Shown: positions 30,227 to 41,069, counted from the stretch's first letter. The stretch: 61,662 nt of DNA from Thermoplasmata archaeon (GCA_015063195.1 SUSX01000002.1:1-61662), one strand, 5' to 3'. Program-made: numbers and translations. Notes: generated by a model from the letters alone, not told the origin.

Positions 30227-31264
30227 TCACCAGGAGTGTTTGAATGTCATAAGGCATCCGACATACATCTTCACATATTTCGGATGTTTCAATGTTGCTA
30301 TGATTCCGCCGATGTAGATGTTCTTATGTTTCCTGAAAGTTTCGGATGCTTCTATGAATTCCTTATCGGTCCATTTTTCCATGGAATATCTGAATTCCAT
30401 GAATCTTTCTGATGAAAGAATATTTTTCTTCCACCATTTCTGATATTGTTTTTCGCTTCCGGTTATGATGGCTTTGGCGCATTCCATTCCGGATACCATT
30501 GCAATCCTCAGTCCGCCAAAACTTATGGGGTTGGGCATTCCTGCGGCATCTCCGCAGAGGTATGCGTTGTTATCAGCTATCAGGGGAACGCTGCCGTAGG
30601 GAATGTGACGGGAACCGTGAGACACGGCATCGGTAAGATCTGCCATGCCTTTGACGGATCCAGCGTTTGTTCTGTTTCCCGAAGGGAAGTCCCATTCATA
30701 CATTCCTTTGTACTTTTCTCCCAGGAATATCCTGAAGCTGCCGTTATTGGGGCGGTCGATTATACATTCGGTGACAGGAACCATTCCTTTCGGTTCAGTT
30801 TTGAATATGTCTCTTCTGACAACGGAATGTGCACCGTCACATCCGACGATTACATCAAAATGCATCGTTCCGTTTCTTCCGGTATGTACATTGAAACCGT
30901 CGTTCCTTTCGACTTTCAGTACATTATCCTGAATGAATACGCACCCTGCATCGGAACATTTCTGTTTCAGATCCAAGAGGAACGGGACTCTGTCGACAAC
31001 TGCACCATCGATCTTCATGATCACGTCCGTATTTCCGGGAAATGAAAGTACGGTTTTGTCGACCCTGTTGATTATGAACTTTTCATCGATGTACTCCAAC
31101 TGTCTGAATGCTTTCAGGCTGATTCCCGCTCCGCAGACAGAATGGTATCTTCCGTATCCGCTTTCAGAGAATCTGTCAATAACTGTTACATCATGGCCTC
31201 TGTCTGAAAGATACAGTGATGTGTAAAGTCCTGCGGGACCTGCACCTACAACGCAGATTCTCAT
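30227..31264 (-). CDS. FAD-dependent oxidoreductase, geranylgeranyl reductase-like
   Basis: 345 aa; MRICVVGAGPAGLYTSLYLSDRGHDVTVID; DVIVGCDGAHSVVRR; AYLCGDAAGMPNPISFGGLRIAMVSG. Confidence 0.88.
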   Translation of the reverse strand: MRICVVGAGPAGLYTSLYLSDRGHDVTVIDRFSESGYGRYHSVCGAGISLKAFRQLEYIDEKFIINRVDKTVLSFPGNTDVIMKIDGAVVDRVPFLLDLKQKCSDAGCVFIQDNVLKVERNDGFNVHTGRNGTMHFDVIVGCDGAHSVVRRDIFKTEPKGMVPVTECIIDRPNNGSFRIFLGEKYKGMYEWDFPSGNRTNAGSVKGMADLTDAVSHGSRHIPYGSVPLIADNNAYLCGDAAGMPNPISFGGLRIAMVSGMECAKAIITGSEKQYQKWWKKNILSSERFMEFRYSMEKWTDKEFIEASETFRKHKNIYIGGIIATLKHPKYVKMYVGCLMTFKHSW

Positions 31265-32796
31265 TCAGATTCCTCCTTAAGTTCAGGCGGGAATTCTTCT
31301 CTGAAGATGCATGTGTGTATTGTTGCACCATCGGATTCAGTGTTATAATCGCTGATTATAGGTTTATTTCCGTGATATTTACCGATGATTCCTGAAATTA
31401 GACCGTCTATCATGTATGCAGATATCAGCCCGTCAGGCATTTCATTCGGAATTGTGAACTGTATTGTTAGCGGGGATATACCTGTACAAACAGGTGAGAG
31501 ATTTGCATAAATATTAAGACCGATGACATTCTGGATTGCGTCTAAAGGTGACGGCGGTAGCTCATAACTGTATTCGATGTCAGCGAAATAATCGCCGAAG
31601 AACTTGGCAAGGTCTTTACTGTCGAATCCAAGTTCGATGAGGGATGTTGCAGAGTATTTCACAATATCGTCCAGGAATTTGTGGTTGGCTGTTTCGGAAA
31701 TCTTGCTTGTGTACTTATTGAAGTCCAACAGTTTCTTGTTACGCCTCAGAATGACAGTACATGTCTTTTTCAGATACAGTGCACCGGACGGAGCGTGATA
31801 TGATTTGATTATTCCCTTGTCCATCAGAGTTTTGATATGCATGATTGTGGTGGATTTAGGGAACAGAAGTGCAAGAATTACTGTCTGCATCGGAATAGGG
31901 CCTTCGGACAGCATATCGATGATCTTCAGTTCGGCATCGTTCATCACAATGGTTGTATTCTTTCCTTCGGGGATGACGAACATGAACTGTGAATTATCAT
32001 CTTCTGAGGGTACGATGTCTTTGATATGTTTGATCGACGGATCCAGGGATTCGAAGATGACCGTGAAATGATTGTGCTGTTCGCCGACTTCTGAATATTT
32101 TTCGGTGATGTATCTGTTATAGATTATTTCATATGTTCCTATGACCAGGCCTATGAATGAGTTCAATATGAGTCTGTTTTCATCACGAATCTCGGATTTC
32201 AGGATGAGTTCCATTTCGATGGTATTTTCATCGGATGACAGTGTATGAACCGAACATTTCAGGGTGTATCCGTCGAAAAATTCAGAATAGACGTCTTCGG
32301 GTCTGTCGAAACCGAACTGATCGATAATGTATGATGCAGACCTTCTTCCGAATCTTCTGATCATATTTTTGAAATCGATACCTGTTTTGTTGAAAAAGAA
32401 CTGCTGTGATATGAGCGATGCAGCGAAATTCTTATCCGAACCCTCTTTCCAGAATTTGGCAATCTTATTTTCGGCATCAATGTTAAAATCTGAGTAAGCG
32501 GCGGAAAGTACTACATGGGATGATGACGTGTAATTGTATGTCTTTCCCGAGGCCTTTGTCTTTCTTATAAGTCCTTCCTTAACCATCTTTCCCAGGATGA
32601 AGTAAAGTGAGGATTGAGGAATCTCGGTATTAGAACAGAGATCCAGAGTACTGAACTCTCCTTTGCCGATTGTTCTGAGCACAGTAAGATACTGAAAATC
32701 CGTGACCGGAATGACTCTGCCGTCATCAGTAATCCTGACCTCAAAATCGTCATCCGGTGCCCTCATGAGATATACGATATTGTTCGAGTATTTCAT
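31261..32796 (-). CDS. Transcriptional regulator with two winged-helix domains
   Basis: 511 aa; FQYLTVLRTIGKGEFSTLDLCSNTEIPQSSLYFILGKMVKEGLIRKT and ELKIIDMLSEGPIPMQTVILALLFPKSTTIMHIKTLMDKGIIKSY. Confidence 0.65.
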   Translation of the reverse strand: MKYSNNIVYLMRAPDDDFEVRITDDGRVIPVTDFQYLTVLRTIGKGEFSTLDLCSNTEIPQSSLYFILGKMVKEGLIRKTKASGKTYNYTSSSHVVLSAAYSDFNIDAENKIAKFWKEGSDKNFAASLISQQFFFNKTGIDFKNMIRRFGRRSASYIIDQFGFDRPEDVYSEFFDGYTLKCSVHTLSSDENTIEMELILKSEIRDENRLILNSFIGLVIGTYEIIYNRYITEKYSEVGEQHNHFTVIFESLDPSIKHIKDIVPSEDDNSQFMFVIPEGKNTTIVMNDAELKIIDMLSEGPIPMQTVILALLFPKSTTIMHIKTLMDKGIIKSYHAPSGALYLKKTCTVILRRNKKLLDFNKYTSKISETANHKFLDDIVKYSATSLIELGFDSKDLAKFFGDYFADIEYSYELPPSPLDAIQNVIGLNIYANLSPVCTGISPLTIQFTIPNEMPDGLISAYMIDGLISGIIGKYHGNKPIISDYNTESDGATIHTCIFREEFPPELKEESE

Positions 32797-32914
32797 ACCT
32801 GTTCCGTGTTTTCAGATTATAAGTCGTTCGGAATCGGATGATGATTATGCTCCATGCATGCAAATTTCCATTTTTCAGAACTTATTATATACTCGAAACG
32901 CAGAGTAATTCAAT

Positions 32915-35551
32915 ATGTATCTGTCGAAATCCATCGATGAAATCTATTCTGAAGTCAAGGGATATGATGTCGCTCTCTGCAACGATGCTCCTTTGGCATT
33001 GGCATTGAACAACCGCATCGATGTTGCAAAATTAGGCAGATTTGCAGTCACTCCGAGGCAGATCGTAAGTGAGATGGCAATCAAACTTACAGGTAAGCCG
33101 ATTATCGATGACATCACTTTGGTGAAGAAAGTTTCCGATGAAACAGGATACAGTATCAAATATGTTCATGCCGAAATCGAGAACATTAAAAGAATGATGA
33201 GGTTCACATCCACTCCCGAGAAGTATCTCGGAAGGAGATCGAGGAATGTATTGGCATCCTACAGGCAGTACAACACCTTGGAGAACATAATGCAGAATTA
33301 CGATTTCACTCAGAACCGTTTCTTTGAAGGAAAATCGGTTGTGGTAGTCGGACTGAATCTTTTCGATAATTTGGATAAGAACATCCTTCCGAAGAATTTT
33401 GATGAGGTTGATATCACCTCATGGGATGAATACAGGATGGATGAGGTCAGGATAATCGGTAACAACAGACAGATAGCAAAATGTGCCGTCGATATTGTCA
33501 AAAGGACCAAACCGACAGATGTAGCTATTGTTTTCGACACCAGTGATACAATGGCAGATGCGGTACGTTCCGCACTGTACCGCAGTAAGGTTCCGTTCAT
33601 CAATTCACTGACCGTGAGGGATCTGAACAGTGTAAGGGATTTTTTGGAATTTCTTACATTTTCACTCACATTCGATACAATATCTGTCAGTAAGGTAAGG
33701 GAACTGATCTCCGCATACGGAGGAAAACTATTCTCGAAATATGATAAGTATAATCTCTCCGCATATCAGAAGACCGGAGATATCAAGGACGAAAGGACGT
33801 TAGAATTGCTTGGATTGATGGAAAACATCGTTGATTTTACATTCCACGAAGTCTGTATGAAGGCAGTTCCCGCCAAGGAAAGAGGAAGTATCGTTCTTCT
33901 GCTTTCACAGATGGAATGTTCCGATGAGTATGTTTCATCCGATATCGTTGACGATCTGATCTATGCGGTAAACAACATAGGCAATCTTACACACAACGAA
34001 CAGATTCCTCAGGAGGAGAAAGAGGGTGTTCTTCTCGTTGACTGTAAACGTTCGGTTTTCATCGACCGCCCTATTGTTGTGTATGCAGGCATGAGTACGG
34101 AATGGAACCGTGACCTGAAGGAGTTCGACTTCCTTTCATTGGGAGAGAAGATGGATGAGGATGAGAGAAACGATCACCGTTTCTCATCCCTGATGCAGCA
34201 GGGCTCTGTCAGATTCTATTTAGCAAACAGTTCAAAGAACGGTAAGAAGGCACAGCCGTGTATCCATTTCATAAGATCGGTGGAAGATTCAGACGGAATC
34301 TACGGTTTTGAAGATTTAGCTGATAAGGTAATAAACGGTCCGTGGGAGGTCGTTCTTGAGGACAGGGGATTCACTGCAGATTCCGCTGTCATAGAACAGA
34401 GTATTGAGATTCCCCGTCCGTTCTCACAGTCATCATACAATGATTTCATCAAATGTCCAAGGATGTATATGATCAACCGTTTGGTCAGTTCTCCTGATAA
34501 TACACATACATTGACAGGAAACATGATCCACTCATATGCGGAGTTCCGTGCTTCATATCCTGATCTTGCAAAAGAGAACGGCCCCGATTATTATGCAAAG
34601 ATGATAGCCGAGAGATGCGCAGCCCTTACATCAGTCAGTCTGACAGATGTGGAGCGTTCCAAGATTACTGCTGCCGTAAGGGCTGTAGACACATTCATGG
34701 AAAGGCGCGGAATAAAACCGTCAGAATATAAGTTAAGAGCAGGTTCGAAACAGGAAGTGAATATGTTCCTGGAACATCACGGGCTGAATGAGGTTGGGGA
34801 TTGTACAGAGGTACAGGTCACATCGGCACAGTCCCACATGACAGGTGTGTTGGATCTGATATGGAACGATATAATCTACGATTTCAAGACAGGCAGCATT
34901 AAGAAATCATCGGATTTGGAGAAGTCAACCACATTCAGCGATAAAGGTGAAGGCAAGGACTATCAGGCATTGTTCTACCTCACACTGATGGATAACAAGT
35001 TCCGCGGAAGGGTGGATGAAATGCAGTTCATATTCACTCTGAATGATTATTACATGAATATCATCGAAGGCGGAACCGGAAACATCGGAATTACAAGTGT
35101 AGTTCTCGTAGACGATCTCGGGGATGGAATTATCAGATTCCATGATGACATATACAGTCCTAAGACATATTCAGAAAAAGGCGTGGATGCTAAGGAAGTA
35201 ATTGACATCTGCAGAAGTTACGGTGAACCTGATGATTGGGCAGAGAATCCTTCAATCATAGCTGAACTGAGGGAGCGTTATAAATTGAGCAAGAAAGACG
35301 CCGAAGGGGCCTTGAAAAAGATAACCAAACTATATTCTAAAGGCAGATTCTCCAATGGCAAGTATCTTGTAATCACATACAGGGAATTAGAGGAATTCAA
35401 GGAGCGCATAGCTTCGGATTACGAGAGACTCAAAGAATATCAGCGGTTCGGATTCCCTGCAGAACCGACGATATCCTGTGATAAATGCTACTGCAGATCG
35501 ATTTGTACTGCAGAACCCCACATAGGAGGTGAAGAGAATGTCTCTGAATGA
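32915..35551 (+). CDS. AddB-like protein: degenerate helicase region plus C-terminal PD-(D/E)XK nuclease with Fe-S cysteines
   Basis: 878 aa; GVLDLIWNDIIYDFKTGS nuclease motif; FIKCPRMYM ... CDKCYCRSIC cysteine pattern; no Walker A seen; overlaps the downstream UvrD-type gene. Confidence 0.75.
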   Translation: MYLSKSIDEIYSEVKGYDVALCNDAPLALALNNRIDVAKLGRFAVTPRQIVSEMAIKLTGKPIIDDITLVKKVSDETGYSIKYVHAEIENIKRMMRFTSTPEKYLGRRSRNVLASYRQYNTLENIMQNYDFTQNRFFEGKSVVVVGLNLFDNLDKNILPKNFDEVDITSWDEYRMDEVRIIGNNRQIAKCAVDIVKRTKPTDVAIVFDTSDTMADAVRSALYRSKVPFINSLTVRDLNSVRDFLEFLTFSLTFDTISVSKVRELISAYGGKLFSKYDKYNLSAYQKTGDIKDERTLELLGLMENIVDFTFHEVCMKAVPAKERGSIVLLLSQMECSDEYVSSDIVDDLIYAVNNIGNLTHNEQIPQEEKEGVLLVDCKRSVFIDRPIVVYAGMSTEWNRDLKEFDFLSLGEKMDEDERNDHRFSSLMQQGSVRFYLANSSKNGKKAQPCIHFIRSVEDSDGIYGFEDLADKVINGPWEVVLEDRGFTADSAVIEQSIEIPRPFSQSSYNDFIKCPRMYMINRLVSSPDNTHTLTGNMIHSYAEFRASYPDLAKENGPDYYAKMIAERCAALTSVSLTDVERSKITAAVRAVDTFMERRGIKPSEYKLRAGSKQEVNMFLEHHGLNEVGDCTEVQVTSAQSHMTGVLDLIWNDIIYDFKTGSIKKSSDLEKSTTFSDKGEGKDYQALFYLTLMDNKFRGRVDEMQFIFTLNDYYMNIIEGGTGNIGITSVVLVDDLGDGIIRFHDDIYSPKTYSEKGVDAKEVIDICRSYGEPDDWAENPSIIAELRERYKLSKKDAEGALKKITKLYSKGRFSNGKYLVITYRELEEFKERIASDYERLKEYQRFGFPAEPTISCDKCYCRSICTAEPHIGGEENVSE

Positions 35552-38516
35552 TAATCAGAAACAGGTTGCCGAGACATTGAACGGCCTTCTGATGGTCGAT
35601 GCAGGGCCGGGAACCGGAAAGACACACACCATTGTTGAAAGGTATGCCAATCTCGTGAAGGACAAGGTTCCTGTAAGAGACATACTGATGGTCACATTCA
35701 CCAGAAATGCTGCTGAGGAGATGAAGGACCGTATCTCCAGAAGGATGAGGGATTATGCCAAAGAACTCCGTGACAGCGGTGACCGGTATGCAGCCGAGGA
35801 TATCGAAAAATCCATCTCCGATATCAGAACATCCACATTTGATTCATACTGCAGCAGGATCGTTTCAAATTCACCAGAGTTCGTTAGTGATTTCTTCGGA
35901 TTCAAGGAAACACTGTCAAGGAATGCAAGACTCATTGAGAATGAATCTATGAATGTCGATTATTTCACTTCATTCTTCAATTCATTCGTTAAGGAAAAAG
36001 GAAGGCTGTATGTCAAAGAAAATATCAACGTCCCTGCACTTTTTGCCGGAAATCCCGAGTCATTATTCAAACTGATCAGTAAATTGATGTCAAGAGGCAT
36101 CATTCCTTTGGCAGATTACGATTGGTTCGGAAACGGATTGGAAATCCTCATGGGCGATCAGGATGAGATGAGAAACATCCTCGATTCAATGTCCTTCAGT
36201 AACGGCATCTACGATCATATTAAAAAATTGTTAAAAGAGGACTATACTTTCCTTCCGAACATCTCACCGTTGACAGACAATGACGGAATGATAGAATTGG
36301 TTGTCAACGAGGATAGAAAACTTCTGATCTACTTCATCCATGACATTTACTACAGTTTCATCAAAAAATCCGTTTCCGATAATAGGCTGACATTCGGCCT
36401 TAATGCTTTGTTCGCATTCATCGTGTTGTATCAGGACCAATCAGCCAGAACATTCAATTCAGTAAGATATCTGATGATCGATGAGTTTCAGGATACCAAT
36501 GAGATGCAGCTGATGACCAGTCTTATGCTCCTCAATGAAGGCAATCTCTGTGTTGTCGGGGATTGGAAACAGGGAATTTACGGATTCAGGGACGTATCCA
36601 CTGACAATATCAGAAAATTCAGTAAAAGGATTGTCGAATTCGGTGACATACTGAACAATGACGGTGAAGAAAGGGTCCGTTTCGATACCCGTTCAAAAGT
36701 ATTCGCCATCGCATTACGTGAGAATTACAGAAGTTCGTCTTTGATACTGGAGAATGCTTTCAGATCGATGAACATCGCAGGTTCGGATCGTGAAGCAGAT
36801 ACAATGAATCTGATCAGCGATGATGATCTTGTTCTTCTGGATGCCAGGAACGATGATACATACGGCTGCAATACGGAATTCGAAGCATTCTATTCCGAGG
36901 ATGAAGAAGAATACAATGATATCGTCGACCGTGTGAAGGACTATCTGTTCAGCGGAAGATACAGTGTATGTTCAGAAGACGGACTGAGGGAGCCCAAACC
37001 CAGCGATATCGGAATTCTGTTCAGAACTATCAACGGATGTCTGAAAGCCTACAACGCCCTCAGGTCGGCAGGAATTCCTGCGTACCTTCAGGGTGACGAC
37101 ACAATCATGGCAACGAGGCCCGGAAAACTCGTTCTTGCATGGCTCAGATACGTAAACGATTTCCGTGACAAGAACGGACTGACGGCAATCCTGATTAATG
37201 AGGGATATACGATAACCCAGATCAGAAAGATACTCAAAGATAATCAGAACGTTCCTAAGTATATCGTCGATGAACGCAACTACCTTCTGAGCAAGAGAAA
37301 ACGTCCAAACGATCTGATAACATCCATCATGGCATTTCACAGAATCGGAGAATCCGATGATGCGGAAGCAGATATCGCACAGACAATCATCAACATAATA
37401 TCATTGTCATATTCCAATTCACTCGTCACAATCTCCGACATCATAAGACTAATAGAGAATGATTTGGAACTCAATACGAAGTATGCTGTTGAACAATCCG
37501 CAGACAAGAATGCGGTTATGATACAGACCATGCACAAGTCCAAAGGACTGGAATATCCGTTTGTGATAGTCGGAGGTCTGAACAAAGGTGTCATGCCTTC
37601 AACTCAGGGAGATAAGTCACCGTTTATCATCGATGACATATTTGGTTTCAGAGTATCCAAGGAATATCAGACCATAGTCGATGATACAGGAGTGGAGTTC
37701 TCAGGAATCCTTCCGTCCTGGAGATTCAAATTCATCAAAAGTCTGACAATCAGGAATTACGATGAAGAGCGCAGGCTCATGTTCGTTGCAATGTCAAGGG
37801 CGAGACAGTATCTCACACTCATGGGAAGAGGGGACAAACCGTCTATGTTCCTGAAACATTACAATCCCACGAATTACAAAAAATCCGGCATAGAAGTTGC
37901 CGATGTGGAAAGATTTAACGAGATGTCCGAAGTTCCAAAGATTCCTGAATATGTAGGAAGGAGGATGAACATCTCAGTTCACGACCTTACGGAGATGGAA
38001 CCGGAAATTGAGTGTGAATCAGGAGATTCTACAGATAAAGGTGACGGAAAAGAGTACGGAAATCTGGTTCACAGGATGGCGGAACAGATGGCATCCGGCA
38101 TGCCGTACGATGAACTGCCTGAGTCGGAGAATATCAGGGCAATACTCAATTCAATGAAGGATTCTGTAATTCTGACCGAGATTCATTGTTCATTACCTAT
38201 CAAGGATGTTACATTGAGGGGGATAATCGACGTCATTGGAGACTTCGGCGACCGTATTGAGATACATGATTACAAAACGGACAGGAATGAACGTTATCTC
38301 AACCAATACAAGCTTCAGATCAGCATCTATGCCCATGCCGTATCACAGGCCAGAGGCGTTCCTGTTACGTGCTACATAGATATGGTCTCCCTCGGACGCA
38401 GTATTAAGGTGGAGCCGTTGTCAATGGATGAAATAGAGAAAAAGGTTGAAAAATACCTTTTTAATATTCGTATTAGCAATGTTACGGACCTTAAATCTAA
38501 GAGAGTTAATCTTTAA
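35529..38516 (+). CDS. AddA-like UvrD/Rep superfamily helicase-nuclease
   Basis: 995 aa; GPGTGKTHTIVERYANLV, MIDEFQDTNEMQ, MIQTMHKSKGLEYPFVIV, C-terminal GIIDVIGDFGDRIEIHDYKTDRNERYLNQYKLQISIYAHAV. Start 35538 (MSLNDNQK) is also plausible. Confidence 0.88.
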   Translation: MKRMSLNDNQKQVAETLNGLLMVDAGPGTGKTHTIVERYANLVKDKVPVRDILMVTFTRNAAEEMKDRISRRMRDYAKELRDSGDRYAAEDIEKSISDIRTSTFDSYCSRIVSNSPEFVSDFFGFKETLSRNARLIENESMNVDYFTSFFNSFVKEKGRLYVKENINVPALFAGNPESLFKLISKLMSRGIIPLADYDWFGNGLEILMGDQDEMRNILDSMSFSNGIYDHIKKLLKEDYTFLPNISPLTDNDGMIELVVNEDRKLLIYFIHDIYYSFIKKSVSDNRLTFGLNALFAFIVLYQDQSARTFNSVRYLMIDEFQDTNEMQLMTSLMLLNEGNLCVVGDWKQGIYGFRDVSTDNIRKFSKRIVEFGDILNNDGEERVRFDTRSKVFAIALRENYRSSSLILENAFRSMNIAGSDREADTMNLISDDDLVLLDARNDDTYGCNTEFEAFYSEDEEEYNDIVDRVKDYLFSGRYSVCSEDGLREPKPSDIGILFRTINGCLKAYNALRSAGIPAYLQGDDTIMATRPGKLVLAWLRYVNDFRDKNGLTAILINEGYTITQIRKILKDNQNVPKYIVDERNYLLSKRKRPNDLITSIMAFHRIGESDDAEADIAQTIINIISLSYSNSLVTISDIIRLIENDLELNTKYAVEQSADKNAVMIQTMHKSKGLEYPFVIVGGLNKGVMPSTQGDKSPFIIDDIFGFRVSKEYQTIVDDTGVEFSGILPSWRFKFIKSLTIRNYDEERRLMFVAMSRARQYLTLMGRGDKPSMFLKHYNPTNYKKSGIEVADVERFNEMSEVPKIPEYVGRRMNISVHDLTEMEPEIECESGDSTDKGDGKEYGNLVHRMAEQMASGMPYDELPESENIRAILNSMKDSVILTEIHCSLPIKDVTLRGIIDVIGDFGDRIEIHDYKTDRNERYLNQYKLQISIYAHAVSQARGVPVTCYIDMVSLGRSIKVEPLSMDEIEKKVEKYLFNIRISNVTDLKSKRVNL

Positions 38517-38540
38517 ATAAGAGGTATATTACATATTTTT

Positions 38541-41009
38541 ATGGTCTCTTTGAACGGTCTCACCACGGAGGAAGTCAATGAAAGGATTTCCAGAGGTGAA
38601 GTCAATCTTTCTTCTCAGAATGAAAGCCGTACTTACGGCGACATCATAAAGTCGAACGTATGTACAAAGTTCAATCTGATGCTCTTCGGTCTCGGTGCAG
38701 CGCTTGTCATATTGGGCGAGCCTCTTAATGCCCTTGCCGCTACGGGAGTCATCATAATGAACGTCCTCATCGCCACAGTACAGGAATGCAGGGCGAAAAG
38801 ACGTTTGGATAAGATTGCACTGCTTTTGAGACCGAAAGTCACCGTTGTACGTAACGGTGAGAAGATCGTAATAGATCAGAAAGAGATCGTTAAGGATGAT
38901 TTGATTTATCTTGAGGCCGGAGACCAGGCTTTAGTCGACGGATTCCTTGTCCATCAGGATTATCTGGAGATGGATGAATCACTTCTTACAGGTGAATCCA
39001 GGACCGTCAGGAAATCCGACGGTGACCGTATCTATTCAGGGTCGTTCTGTATTGCCGGAGACGGATATTTTCAGGTCGATGCATTCGGAGACGATTCGTT
39101 CGCTTCACAGATGCTCTCAAGTGCGAAAAAGCATGTCGTGAAGAAGACTCCTCTGCAGATGGAATGTCAGACCATCATCATGATGCTCATGGGAGTTGCG
39201 GTGCTGATGTCAGTCATCGCAACAATTGCAGCGATAATCTTAGGGGACACCCTCACGGACGTAGTAGTGATGGTTGCAGTCATCATTGAGATTGTACCTG
39301 TGGCTTTATTCCTGCTGATAGTTATCACGTATATGGTGGCCGCTGTACGTATGGCGGACAGCGGTGTACTTCTTCAGGTTTCTAGCTCTGTGGAATCCAT
39401 GAGTCATGTGGACACAGTCTGTATGGATAAGACAGGAACAATTACCACTAACAAACTGAAGTTCAACGAAGCGTTTTCACTCTCAGATGAACATTTCACC
39501 GAGTACGTCAGACTCTTCGTCGGAAATGTCGGGGGAAAGAACCGTACAATCAATGCATTGGAGGACCACTACGGTTCAGTCGAAGCGGAGACACTTGAGG
39601 AGATAAGGTTCAGTTCCGAACGCAAGTTCAGTGCAGTGAAGCTCAGATACGAAGGAAAGGAATATTCGATGTACATGGGGGCAGGTTCCGTCCTGTGCAA
39701 ACATATTCCTGATTCCGACGGAATTCTTGAAAAAATCAATGATTATTCATCCAGAGGACTTAGGACGGTCATGTTCGCAATGTCAGACGGCAAAGAGAAT
39801 ATGCTTTCCGAAAACTTTACACTGCCCGTACTCAAGCCTTTGGCCCTGTTCATTATCGAGGATGAGGTAAGGTCCGACTGCAGGGAGACAATCGATGTGT
39901 TCCTCAGGAACGGTATGGATCTCAAAGTCATATCCGGAGACGATCCCGTAACTGTCAATGCACTGTTTGATATCGCAAAGATTCCCGGTGAGAGGAAGAT
40001 CATTTCCGGGGATGAGTTAGAGAGATTGGAAGGTCAGGAACTGGTCGATACGATATTGGAAACCAACATCTTCGGAAGAGTCAAACCCGATCAGAAGGAA
40101 CTCATTATTAAGACTCTCAGGAAAGAGGGACGTTATGTCGCAATGGTCGGAGACGGTGTGAATGACGTCAAATCACTGAAACAGGCCAATGTGGGTGTAG
40201 CACTCGAGAGCGGAAGCGGAGCTGCAAGGTCAGTTGCCGACATGGTCCTTGTGAAGGACAACTTTGCAGCACTTCCTAAGGCATTGGTGGAGGGTAAGAG
40301 GACCGTTTCCGGAATGAGGGATATTCTCAAAATATACATTTCAAGGAACTTCACCTTGGCAATCATCATCGCATTGACTCTGATCGTACTCGGAACCATT
40401 CCGTTCAATCCTGTTCAGAACACATTCTATGCATTCTGTGCAGTGTCTGTGAGTTCGTTCTTCATGACTCTGTTCGCATCACCGTCGGACAACAACGACC
40501 TGATACTGCCTGCGGTTCTGAGGTATTCATTACCAACAGGATTGACTGTGTCACTGGTAGGTCTGTTGCTTTTCGCAGCCACTGAGTTCTTCGTGATGGA
40601 AGGGTTCATTGAATACGATGGATACAGCGCTGAAAGGATAGCAAGTGCCGTACTGATTATGTTCCTGTCCTTAAGCGGGGCATTGCAGCTGTTGGTCGTA
40701 AGGCCATGTTTCAAACTCTTCAGTCTTGACGGAGTCGTTTACAAGGATTACAGGCCATTGGCCCTGATGTGTCTGTTGATCCTGATAATATTCGCCGGAT
40801 GCAATCTGGAGTTTGTCACAATGCTGATGGATGTTCCCATTTTAAGTCCGATGACACAGGCAATAGTATGTGCATTTGCCGTCGGTTGGTTGGCTCTGCA
40901 ACATATTGTCATCCGTATTCCAAAACTGAATGTGGCGGAGAAATATGTCGATGAATGGTACCACAGGAGTCTTGACAGGCAGTGGGAAAAAGAGAGGAAC
41001 TCCCAGTAG
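38541..41009 (+). CDS. P-type cation-transporting ATPase
   Basis: 822 aa; LLTGESRTV, CMDKTGTITTNKL, VGDGVNDVKSLKQANVGVAL, multiple TMs. Confidence 0.92.
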   Translation: MVSLNGLTTEEVNERISRGEVNLSSQNESRTYGDIIKSNVCTKFNLMLFGLGAALVILGEPLNALAATGVIIMNVLIATVQECRAKRRLDKIALLLRPKVTVVRNGEKIVIDQKEIVKDDLIYLEAGDQALVDGFLVHQDYLEMDESLLTGESRTVRKSDGDRIYSGSFCIAGDGYFQVDAFGDDSFASQMLSSAKKHVVKKTPLQMECQTIIMMLMGVAVLMSVIATIAAIILGDTLTDVVVMVAVIIEIVPVALFLLIVITYMVAAVRMADSGVLLQVSSSVESMSHVDTVCMDKTGTITTNKLKFNEAFSLSDEHFTEYVRLFVGNVGGKNRTINALEDHYGSVEAETLEEIRFSSERKFSAVKLRYEGKEYSMYMGAGSVLCKHIPDSDGILEKINDYSSRGLRTVMFAMSDGKENMLSENFTLPVLKPLALFIIEDEVRSDCRETIDVFLRNGMDLKVISGDDPVTVNALFDIAKIPGERKIISGDELERLEGQELVDTILETNIFGRVKPDQKELIIKTLRKEGRYVAMVGDGVNDVKSLKQANVGVALESGSGAARSVADMVLVKDNFAALPKALVEGKRTVSGMRDILKIYISRNFTLAIIIALTLIVLGTIPFNPVQNTFYAFCAVSVSSFFMTLFASPSDNNDLILPAVLRYSLPTGLTVSLVGLLLFAATEFFVMEGFIEYDGYSAERIASAVLIMFLSLSGALQLLVVRPCFKLFSLDGVVYKDYRPLALMCLLILIIFAGCNLEFVTMLMDVPILSPMTQAIVCAFAVGWLALQHIVIRIPKLNVAEKYVDEWYHRSLDRQWEKERNSQ

Positions 41010-41020
41010 TTCCTCCCACT
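40981..41020 (+). terminator. Long hairpin at the end of the P-type ATPase gene
   Basis: GAGGAACT-CCCAGT-AGTTCCTC with outer AGTGGGA/TCCCACT complementarity; only a weak T-tract. Confidence 0.5.
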
Positions 41021-41069
41021 GCTTTCGGATGTAGCAACGGTTATAATCCGATTAAAGATACGGAATAAT

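Noticed and set aside
30446-31045. 199-aa + strand ORF opposite the FAD oxidoreductase
   Set aside because: Shadow ORF; the minus-strand frame has unambiguous FAD-binding motifs.
32850-32870. CATGCATG palindrome between the wHTH regulator and the AddB-like gene
   Set aside because: Too short and low in information to call an operator without conservation data.
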